Positions 55,161 through 64,000 of a stretch of 64,000 bases of DNA are shown here, one piece after another. A model generated the notes under the pieces. The model was not told where the DNA came from. It worked only from the letters and a program-made list of their open reading frames with translations, and searched no databases. Made by a program: the position numbers and the translations under genes. Source of the stretch: Toxorhynchites rutilus septentrionalis (taxonomy: Eukaryota > Arthropoda > Insecta > Diptera > Culicidae); contig NC_073746.1 in assembly GCF_029784135.1 (NCBI RefSeq), positions 147,936,556 through 148,000,555 of the forward strand. The letters are read 5' to 3'. The first letter of the stretch is position 1. Each line of letters begins with the position of its first letter.

Positions 55161-56173
55161 ATGAACTTCCCAGTTTCAAGCAAATTCGAGATTCGAGAAG
55201 TATGTACACTTTTGGGATGTAAACTTCAGAGGGAAATGTAAAATAAAATAATCGTTTGATATTTTTTTTTGTCTTTATTGGAAAGATTTTCAGCCTTAGG
55301 CTGGTTCATCAAACGTTTGATAATTCTTCCGTACATATATTTTGTTCTAGTCATCATACCAAACGTAAAAGGTCCGTCATTAAATTTACTTGTAACGAAG
55401 AACAATCAATCACAATAAATGAATTGACTTTACACGGCATTTGTTAATTTTTTTCACTCACAGAGCAAATATATTGAACTCAATTGAATTTGGAAACTGT
55501 TTCATTCAATCAAGAATTTAATCAATACAAACGAATGATTGCTAAGCTAAGGTAGTTTCACGTGAACCTTGCGGTTATATCATAGATATAACCCACTAAT
55601 TTTTTTTCGTGCGATTTTTTGTTCTTGTGCGGTTTTTTTTGCGCGATTTTTTTTGCGGATATGAAAAGAAGCATATTTGACGAAGTTATCGGCCATTCAT
55701 TTTTTTCGATGTTTTATAGGCATTTCAGTGTGAAAAAGCATATTTGCGTTTAAATTATTCACTTCTTAAATCATCCCCATCCTTCTATCAAATGCTCTAA
55801 GTTAAACACCGGATGTGCAGTCACCGATGAAGGTTGACGGCTTGCCTCCCTTTGTCGAGTGACTGCCACAACATGATTTCTAATAGCAACAAGTTTCGAA
55901 ATGTAACTAAAAGCATAACACAGCCACGCGCCACCGAAAAGGATAACTTTCCCGTCGCAAAGCAGGGAAACAATAGGAAATCGAACGGTGAATGGCGTGG
56001 ATTCGAGTTATTTTCTTGGGGAAATTTGTTTTATGCGGTCCCTGTCTACCGCACAAAAAAAGGTTTTTTTTTCAAATTGTGTAGAAAACACGATTTTTCA
56101 AATTCTTTTGTATGAATGAGAATCTTTTTATGCGGTCCCTATCTCCCGCACAAAAAAAAAAGGTTTGCCTGTA

Positions 56174-57425
56174 TTCATTTAATAGTATAAATACAGGCAA
56201 ACTCCACAAGAGCCTAACGACTGGACAGTGGATCGAAGAAACTAATGTTTTACCCATAAATCTATTAAGTTTTAATTTGGATATAAAAAAAGTGAGGTAA
56301 GGGATACTTATTTTTGCACAGACAACTAGTATAAAAGTCGTGTCAGTCATGACAGTTTGGAGAGCTTTTTTTTTCAAGCTTCTTGCGAATCAGAAGAGTT
56401 CGGTTGACATGATGTGATGATTGCAAATCGAAAGACAGTTTTGAAAACTCCAATGAATTCTGTACAATACAAAAATAGTTGCATCAATTTAAAAAAATGC
56501 CAATGTAGCTTTTGTTGTTATAAGCTTGTGAGTAAGGATTGTGTGTATATGCGGGAATGTACCTATCAAAAAACTGTATTTGTCCACAAAATGTTTAAAA
56601 AAACAGAAAGAAATCGATATTTTATTCATTCTCGATATCATTGTCCACTTCATCCACACACATCAGGATTAAAATAAATTCGAATATTTTTAAAAATGAT
56701 GTACATTTCATCCTAATTTGTTGATTTTTCACGATGTTACAGCTTTTCAAAAATCATCTAAAAATTTCAACTTCGCGCATTGTTCCGCAATTTTTTTTGT
56801 CGTGTATAGTTGTTATACATCATTGCGTCCGACCGATATATATTGCATCTCCACAAACTGAGAAAAATTGAGCGATACCGTAAATTGGGGCCAAATTGAT
56901 CATGATTTTGATAAAAAATGTAAATATATCCGAAATTTCTTATTTAATTTATACACAATTATTTTTAAATACTAGTGCTAACTAAGGTCACCAAAAAGTC
57001 TAAACATTAAAATTTGTCTAAAAATTTCCGTAAGCGTCAGTTTGGAAAATTTTTATCGAAAAATTTCAAAACATAACTTCGGTGTGATATGGATCAATTA
57101 GTTTTTTCATTATTTTCTAGTTTTATGTATAGAAATTCAGTGATATTTCATTGCCTACGGTCATTGAAATGGTAGCTCAAGAGTTTGAGGATACGAAATT
57201 CAGTTATGATTCACCTAAAGCTGTAGTGGTGCCTTTCTTATATTTTGATCAAAAGTTCAATTTTCAGATTATCCGGAGATCATCCAGGTTATGCTAAAGA
57301 GGCCGAAAGCCCCCGAAATAATCACCAGTGTTTTAGTTTTGACAAATCACAAAGTTTGATGTGTCACATGATGGGATTTGGTTCTGGTCATAAAGGGGTC
57401 ACGTCCCTCGGAAACCTGATCCGTA
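56174..57425. other. Non-coding; one possible TIR end
   Basis: CCGTAAATTGGGGCCAAATT near 56879 pairs loosely (19 of 25 positions) with an inverted sequence near 59240. No gene recognised. Confidence 0.4.
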
Positions 57426-57435
57426 ACATAACCAG

Positions 57436-57638
57436 TGCTCCCGTGGCCGAGTGGTTAGCGTCAAGTTCGGGGAGTTCGGGTTCGATTCCCGTTCTGGTCG
57501 GGTGAATTTTTCGTAAAAAAAAAATTCCTCCGTCTTGCACTGTGGTCACGCGTATTCTAGAGCTTGCCATTCAGAATGCATTCAAGGCGTGTTATTTGTC
57601 ACAGAAGTCTCAACCGCCATATAAGAAGAAGAAGAGAT
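57436..57638 (+). mobile_element. Feilai-like SINE, internally deleted, perfect 10-bp duplication
   Basis: ACATAACCAG flanks it exactly (57426-57435 and 57639-57648). A box TGGCCGAGTGG and B box GGTTCGATTCC are kept. It lacks the ~16-nt CATAACTAACATGCC segment of the head and a ~65-bp block near the 3' end, but keeps an AAGAAGAAG tail. Confidence 0.92.
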
Positions 57639-57904
57639 ACATAACCAGGTTACGTCAATAAGGTCATGTAGGCTTGGATTCACCTGCTGACACCGCCTTT
57701 TCAGTTATTTCGGATGAATAGTTTATATCAGCTTTGGCACCCAACCGCTTTTTGTAGGTTCGAGTCATTTCGAACGAAAATAAACTTTGAATCTTGGTGT
57801 GAACAACACTCAAACATTTTGATTTTTTTTCCCCTTGTTGGGTGTGAACCACTGTGTTCATTATTTTGAACTATTGTGGTATGCCCTATTTTTTCTACTA
57901 CACT

Positions 57905-58800
57905 TCAAGCTTATCTACTGCTTATTGATGCAGAAGTAGATTGAAAGCGATATAGGTGCCAATCTGGAACAATTTGTTTGATGAAACTTAAAGTCCTGAT
58001 TGGCGACACAGACCAAACTTCCTTGGGCTCCAAAATAGCCTTATCAAGGTGTTGAGGTCTGCGTCTTGTTAGTGCTCCGCAATTGCAGAACAAATGTTCC
58101 GAGGTTTCACTTTCAACATTACAAAACGACAAATATCATCTTGCACTAAACCTATGTTTTTGGTATTTACTCGGACAGTGTCCTGTTATAAGACCTCTGA
58201 ATACTCTGAAGTCTTTCTTATTGTTGAGTAATTAAACTCGGCGTGATAATTTTTTTTTTTTTGACTGGTTAAGTTTTACAGCCATCCAGTTGGCTGTCAC
58301 TTCTCGGTCTTCCCATTTCTTATGCTCACTCTTCAACACACATTCATAAATTCCACAGAATGGTTCCGGACCAGTGAAGGATCAGCTTGGGCCGCGTCTT
58401 GCGAGTTCATCTGCTTGTTCATTTCCCTCTATACCGCAAAAACCAGGAATGCAGTACAATTGTACCGAACTTATTTGACATAGTTGCCGTAAAAGGCAAA
58501 TGCATTCCCAGACAATTTTTGAAAAGCCCTTGAAAGCATTGAGGGCTTTAAGTGCCGCTTGACTTGTTGACTGTGAAGATGCAAATGCTAGCATTTCTAT
58601 AATTTCTTTTAATACATACGTTTATACATTCTCTTATTGCAGCTACTTCTGCCTGGAAAACTGTCGGCCAGTTCCCCATAGCTATAGAAATTTTTATTCT
58701 GAGACCATACACTCAGAACAGATGCTGGTTCTGTTACCAATTTTCGACCCATCGGTATAGAACAGGAATGAACCATCACGAAATTTTAGTTAATTCTGAA
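57905..58800 (-). pseudogene. RNase H and C-terminal part of an I/LOA/R1-type non-LTR retrotransposon, decayed
   Basis: On the minus strand: FLFYTDGSKIGN (first RNase H aspartate, near 58750), then ASSQSTSQAALKALNAF, YCIPGFCGIEGNEQADELARRG (normally GHCG; the histidine is now F). Then fragments of the tether (FTGPEPFCG, TVRVNTKNIG) and a C-terminal CNVESETSEHLFCNCGALTRRRPQHL (58132-57911). Spread over three frames with stops, and the reverse transcriptase is absent. Different subfamily from the 20346-22375 element. Confidence 0.82.
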
Positions 58801-59919
58801 GCTGATTAAAAATATGGTGTTAGAATAGTGGGTTTTTAGATGCAGAGTAGCCTCGAGCGAAATTTAGATTTTCAGATTAAGAAAAAACAGTTGTCTTTCG
58901 TGGTGCTATTTTGTAAAATTGATGTTTCTCACCTGTTTCAATAGTAATTGCAACTAATTGATTACTGTTTCAACTTGTAAAGTTATTACCGGGTGTGAAT
59001 TAATATGTTTGGTTTCTATCAATATCGTTTTGATGTGTTGAAAATGTTTCTTTGCCATGCTTAAAAATAGATATTATTTTTACGCAATTTAATAATCTAT
59101 TAGATGGAAACCGCTGACGAAAAGAATCTTCAGATGATTAATGAATGTAAAAAAAAGCTTTAAATTTAATTACACAATCTCTCCAAAAATTAAAGTTTTG
59201 ATCAATTTCACCCCGGTGACCAATTTGCCCCCGGATGACGGCACTACAGTTATGGACATATGAGGTGTATTCGATGGAGTAGCGTGATCATTTGTGTACT
59301 GTAATTTGTGTACCTTCTACCATGCGTTCTCATTTTGTTATGCAGGGCGGACTCGATTATACACAGTCTCCAATTTTTTAATGTATATAATCAAATCCTG
59401 TACATACGAGACATACAACAATTAGATACCGCGTCACTAAAATATAGGGTGAAAAACGAGAGTTTAAAAAAATCCTTTGTGTAAATTTATTCGTGAATGT
59501 CTCAAGTTAAAAAATATGAAGAAAATTTTTTTTTCTCAAAATCTAGACCAGAACACTCGCTAAACTGGCAACTACGTAGAACTATTCTGTCGCATCCATT
59601 TGGAAGATGAGAAAATTTAATAAAGGATATAGTTGTGAAACATCCTAATTGATGGTTTTGAGTAACATTGTGGAAGCAAAAAATTAAAAAGGTTTTAAAA
59701 AGTGTTAATATTAATTTTATCCCAAAGGCATAATAGACTTCATTGTTTCTATTGACCTAATTAAAGCTTCTAATCACTCCTCAATTCGTTCTTTGACACT
59801 CAACTCATATTTTTTTTTAAATTCGCTGCAATATCATTTCAAACAGTTCCTATCTTCAGCCTTCAATTAAAATCTTAAAATATTCACGATTTTTACTCTA
59901 CTGTACTTATGATCAGTGT
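58801..59919. other. Non-coding, nothing recognised
   Basis: AT-rich. 59205-59245 carries the possible partner of the TIR-like sequence at 56879. Confidence 0.4.
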
Positions 59920-60240
59920 TGCCACACATACAGATTTATCTGGAAAGGTACAGTTTTTTTCCGTTATTTTTGGTACAGATTCTGTACCGTACAGAGTACA
60001 GATTTTCGTCAAAAAGTACAGATTGGTACAGATTTTTTCCGCGGGTGAAATTTCTTACATTCGAACAAAGCTACATTTAGGTACATGATGACTTTTACGC
60101 CGTAGTATTGCCTGGTGCGGCAGCTCGAAACTTTTAATAAGTGATATTTTGCAATCTACATTCAGAAAAACTACGTATAAGCTTCATCAAACACACGAAA
60201 GACGAATGAAATGTAAATGTGGTATTTATAGTGAAAGAAT
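59920..60240. repeat. Dispersed repeat with TGTTGCCACACATACAGATT, copy 2
   Basis: Same order of motifs as 11045-11330; contains repeated TTGGTACAGATT words. The class is unknown. Confidence 0.75.
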
Positions 60241-61754
60241 TAGTATTTTTATGCTAATAAAATGGACTTTTCTCTACAACGAATATTTTCGATGGTACAG
60301 ATTTTTGGAAGAAAAAGTAGGGTATGGCGGGGCTAGTTGGTCATATGGGTAAGTTGGTCAGTGACGATATCTTGGAATCTGAGCGTCCAAAAAATTAGCG
60401 ATCTATGGATGAAAAATAGCGAATTGCGGAAAAACTTTTTATTAAGTAGGTTAAAAAAAACGGACATGGTTCCGATTTCGCCAAAAATCATTCACGGTTT
60501 GCGTATTATAAAATGTGTTCTAAAACTGGTTAGTAACCATGAAAAAAATCGGCTCAAATGTAAAACAAAGCTTTATTGTACGTATTAGCACAAACCACTT
60601 GCAATATAATTGTCATATTTATGTGTTGTTGTAAAATTTTCATTAAATATAATAAACGCTAACATTGAATACCAGAACTAACAATAATGCATTGAGTAAT
60701 GTAGCATACCTGGAGGCTATTTCTATATACTTTGGGGCGAACGGTACAAATGTCATCAAAACAAATGCAAGCAAGAATGCAACCGGTTGTGCGTCGCAGG
60801 GTTGCCAGGTGATTTTTTTCAAAAGTCTTGACATGGTACGAGAAAATATCTTCATCATAATATCGGAGGAAAGTTCTTCACACAAAAACGGAACTGTGAT
60901 AACTCTGTTTGTTTATTCCAGCTTTGAAATTTTGGTTGTAACTCAAACCATATCCATGAAACTAATTGTAGAAAAGGCATGTAACCGGAAGACCTTCGAT
61001 TTATGAAGTAGTCGTTTGAAAGATTTAGGTTAATCTATTGTATAGTAGGCCAAAATAAATATATTCAATGTCAAAATCATTCGAATTTTCGAGCGCAAAT
61101 GAACTAATGTCTTCTAGAGAGAATATGTATTCGGACCGCTTCGATCGCTGAGACTAAAGCCCTACTTTTTTGACGATATTTTCGGCCAATAGTTAGAATT
61201 TCATGAAAATAATATCTTTTAAAAATCCACGTACGCTATCATACTGAAATTTCTTCACATATTTCATAATGTCTTCCAAATGTCTTCACAAAATCAAATG
61301 TCTTCAAAATGAAGACATGTATTCAAACCTGGCATCTCTGGTTCGCCACAAAGTGGATGAGAGACGAAATCGCTAGAAAAGATTGTCTGGCTAATTTTGA
61401 ACGATGATAATTTGAAATTTTCATTAATTTGTTTTATTACTTGCTACATGATATTAGTTAACTGTTTTTGTTTTGATTTAATTAAATTATTTATAATGAA
61501 GGAAACTTCTAATGGAAAAACGCTTATTATTTGCTCAAAAATAACATGCCTATTATTGACCAATTTACCCCGTGTGTTGGGTTAGTTGGTCAATTTATTC
61601 TGAAATACAAAGACGTTAAGTAAAAGAAAAATGTCAAATAATTGATTATCTGGTTATTTTTCATTGAATTTACCCTAGGTAAGCTTCATTGTGGTATATA
61701 ACATTCTAACGCAAAACTTCGTACTACAAAGTTATAACCAAATTTATTCAAAAA
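60241..61754. other. Non-coding; scattered repeat words
   Basis: GGGGCTAGTTGGTCATATGG near 60336 and GGGTTAGTTGGTCAATTTAT near 61577 are related words that may bound a decayed element. No gene recognised. Confidence 0.4.
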
Positions 61755-62440
61755 CTATGGATGGGTTATACCTATGATATAACCGCAAGGTTGACGTAGG
61801 ACTGCAGTTGGCTTAGTAATCATTTGTGTTTTTTTCAATTAGCAATAATCGCACTTCGAATGTTCCTCATTTGTTACGATATCGCCGCTGTGAAACAATT
61901 GCAAACAAATCCCAATTTAGGTCAATTCATGCATTATGGTAGTGGTTATCGCAGCAAATAGTTATAAACATTTTGCCTAATCATCAAACGGTATGCGTAT
62001 AAGTTCAGTGAGCTGGCGACATGAAGGGGCATGCAGTCTTGAATAACCCAGCCAAAGCGTTGCATTTGTACCCGCTTTTGTAGACCGTATTAGCAAAACG
62101 CATTCCGGAGTGTAAAAATGCATAAGGGTATAAAAAGTACTGTCGAGATCTGGAATGCCGATTTTCCCAACTTATTGGTTTCGGAATCTGTGTTGGGAAA
62201 ACACATTCCGGTTTGCGAAAACGCAAGCGAGTACACAAGTACTCGTAGCTTCCATCTTATTTGTAATGCCAATTTTCCCAGGCTTCATGGTTTTGAAGTC
62301 TGTGTTAGGGAAGCATTCCGATTTGCAAAAACGCAAACGAGTACAAAAGTACCTGCTGCTTGTATCTATTTTGAAATGCCGATTCCCCTTGGCTCCATGG
62401 TTTTGAAGTCTGTGTTAGGGAAACATCATTAATTCCTGCG
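61755..62440 (-). mobile_element. Helentron-like element, copy 5, 3' end and minisatellite only
   Basis: Hairpin with arms GGTTATACC / GATATAACC at 61764-61784, then GCAAGG and TTGACGTAGGACTGCAG. Differs at few positions from the 3' end of copy 4 and lies in the opposite orientation. The minisatellite at 62120-62432 follows, as expected for the same subfamily. The far (5') terminal motif was not found. Confidence 0.65.
62120..62432 (-). repeat. Minisatellite, inverted relative to 54544-55160
   Basis: Three units with ATGCCGATT(T/C)CCC, TGGTTTTGAAGTCTGTGTTA and GGGAAACA. Explains the overlapping open frames in this stretch. Confidence 0.85.
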
Positions 62441-63150
62441 ATGATACCTCAATCGCTCGCTTATATACCGATTGGTGATTTCAATAGCCTGTTTTGAAAG
62501 CAATTTTAAAGCTATTGAAACAAGTTTTTGGATCAAAAAGTAACAAGTATATAACGCGTAGACATTTTGTCTTTCGAACGAAGTGTTTATCATACCATTT
62601 CGTTCAGTTATTTAGGAGCTATTAACGCTCAAAATCTCGGTCTTAGGCGTAACGCTAATAACGTAATTGTCGCATTTCTGATCGAAATTTGACGCTTTAT
62701 TTAACATACTTAAAATTATCCAATTTAAGTGAAATATGCGCCGTTTTGTGCGCAAACTTGTTGCCATTTAGAAGTCAACTTCATTATCCCACCCTTATGA
62801 AGATTTGCTGTGATTGCTTGGTAAGTGTTTCGCAGTTGACTATAGAATATAATCAAGTGTAATGTAAATTTCGTCCATAAAATTACAAAATAAAGTGCCC
62901 GAAATTTGAATTCAATCTGTCCGAAATTTGATTTAGTGTCCGAAGTTTGATTCTTATTCGCTTCATTTGAAAAGCGTTTTTTCGATGATTTTATTAAGTA
63001 TTCAATCAAATAGGTACCAAAGTAGAAAGCTTGAAAGCATATTGAACTAATTTATTGAAAATATCTACCAAATAATACCTGTGCATAATGTTTAGATCTG
63101 TTTTCTGCATCATATGCCTTAAGCGTCCGAAATATGATTCGGAACGGTAA
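62441..63150. other. Non-coding, nothing recognised
   Basis: AT-rich spacer. TCCGAAATTTGA-like words repeat at 62895-62950. Confidence 0.4.
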
Positions 63151-63666
63151 TCGATACGAATCTGGGTTTGTTGAAAAGCCCCAAGTCTCTAGTTGCTAAC
63201 ACTACCATAAGGCGTTGAAATTATTCATACATAAAACATAAAAATTCTTAACGATTTTCCTCAAAGAGGAATTATGATCATGGTTTGACCACCTCTGATC
63301 ATGGTTTGTCCAAAAAATGATCATGGTTTGTCCGGCTTTAGAAATCACCATTTTTGAATGAAAACATTCGAATTCTCAAGTAGATGTTGCATTTATCATT
63401 GTTTGAGTTTACTGTCATCATATTGACCCATTCAAAATTTAAGCTTTCTTCAGAATATCGCATTTTCTTGGGCATTTTAAAAGTGTTCACCTCAAGACAC
63501 TCAACATAGAAAAACTTCATTTCTGCTATACGCGAAGGACACAATAAACTTTTGTTTTAAAATATTCGAATACCTAATTTGACACAGGTGCGCTGAACTA
63601 GAGCATTCAAAACAGTGAACAAACCATGATCACATTTTCAACTGGACAAACAAAAATCATTTACCT
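63151..63666 (-). mobile_element. Pogo-like MITE, copy 3
   Basis: Right end AACTGGACAAACAAAAATCA plus TTTACCT, with TA at 63667-63668. On the minus strand it carries the same 33-codon segment (MPKKMRYSEESL...KCNIYL) as copy 1, with five amino-acid differences and loss of the stop. Left end trimmed. Confidence 0.75.
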
Positions 63667-64000
63667 TACATTTGCTGAATGTTAATTAAACATCGTTAAT
63701 TAAACATCCGCGTCCTCCACCTTTATCTATACGTTAACTAATTTCGTTGATACATTATAATAGGATTGATCGTAAATAATCAAATCCAATCATTATTAAC
63801 AGTGATTTTTTATAGCTATCAGGCTCAAGCAATCATAAGCTGGCTACATAACTAGCACATAACCTTTCATGAGGAGCCAGTAATTATCCGTCAAGCAAAC
63901 AAACACATTGACCAGACCAGCGTTGTAGTTCGACCCAGATCATTTGACTACTTTTATTGCCCTAAAACTATGGCAGTATCCTTCTGTAAGTGATTGTATC
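63667..64000. other. Non-coding to end of window
   Basis: No feature recognised. Confidence 0.4.

Larger units (their letters stand above)
54264..55599 (+). mobile_element. Helentron-like non-autonomous element, copy 4, with minisatellite
   Basis: 5' end TTGACGTGGGACTACGTC at 54264. The 3' side has GTAGTTTCACGTGAACCTT (degenerate inverted copy of the 5' motif), then GCGG, a hairpin with 9-bp arms GGTTATATC / GATATAACC (55573-55593), then CACTAA and a T-run. The first 230 bp match the right end of copy 2 (about 34850-35083) inverted. Carries the 54544-55160 array. Confidence 0.75.
54238..56173. mobile_element. Element with TACAGGCAAACCT inverted ends, host of the Helentron-like copy 4
   Basis: TACAGGCAAACCT at 54238-54250 and its complement at 56161-56173 are a perfect 13-bp pair. 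A TTTTTATG segment lies just inside the left end and near the right end. Inside are the Helentron-like insert (54264-55599) and repeated TGCGCGATTTTTTTTGCG-like segments at 55600-55660. A further TACAGGCAAACTCC lies at about 56193. Superfamily unknown. Confidence 0.5.

Noticed and set aside
55573..61797. 28-of-29-bp inverted repeats as ends of one 6.2-kb transposon
   Set aside because: Each is itself a hairpin that forms the 3' end of a separate Helentron-like copy in opposite orientations (54264-55599 and 61755 onward).
62118..62432. Overlapping open frames of 83-104 residues
   Set aside because: They are translations of minisatellite units and appear in several frames.

Overview
The window looks like non-coding, transposon-packed DNA from an insect, most likely a culicine mosquito of Aedes type. 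It is AT-rich and has no bacterial features (no operons, ribosome binding sites or CRISPR). It carries Feilai-like tRNA-derived SINEs, DD37E-type IS630/Tc1/mariner transposons (a group described from Aedes mosquitoes), a second tRNA-headed SINE family, jockey, L2/CR1-like and RNase H-bearing non-LTR retrotransposons, and many short inverted-repeat elements. The species call rests on recalled family signatures, not on a search.

Layout. 1-3 kb: one candidate first exon of a host gene on the minus strand (signal-peptide-like, then a GTGAGT donor at 1807), a SINE and a 107-bp hairpin MITE. 4-18 kb: decayed repeats, a decayed DD37E transposase (9.1-9.7 kb), a DD34D mariner fragment (11.3-12.0 kb), a 1-kb element with perfect 24-bp inverted ends (12.0-13.0 kb), a 1-kb long-TIR element (15.1-16.2 kb) and a 1-kb foldback (16.9-17.9 kb). 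18.7-19.6 kb: a GC/CpG-rich single-copy stretch that may be a promoter or 5' region. 20.3-22.4 kb: 5'-truncated RNase H retrotransposon. 23.7-29.8 kb: a Helentron-like element, a nearly complete DD37E transposon and two nested SINE/MITE insertions. 32.7-35.1 kb: a Helentron-like element carrying a histone H2A pseudogene and histone 3' stem-loops. 35.6-36.8 kb: two candidate small host coding segments. 39.4-43 kb: a tandem ~440-bp repeat split by a SINE and by another Helentron-like element that itself holds a SINE. 45.6-53 kb: a three-deep nest, with a DD37E transposon inside a jockey inside an L2/CR1-like retrotransposon, flanked by inverted pogo-like MITEs. 54.2-56.2 kb: a Helentron-like element carrying a minisatellite, inside another TIR element. 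57-64 kb: Feilai, RNase H retrotransposon remnant, one more Helentron-like end and a MITE.

The most interesting system is a dispersed family (five ends or pairs at 23.7-24.8, 32.7-35.1, 40.4-42.3, 54.3-55.6 and 61.8 kb). Each member has one end that is a near-palindrome TTGACGTAGGACTACGTC. The other end is an inverted copy of that motif followed by GCGG, a 19-21-nt hairpin and 6-9 nt up to a T-run. That asymmetric arrangement fits Helitron2/Helentron non-autonomous elements. One copy has captured a histone H2A gene fragment with stem-loops of the kind used for histone mRNA 3' ends. No intact transposase, replicase or reverse transcriptase was seen, so nearly everything mobile here appears to be fossil.
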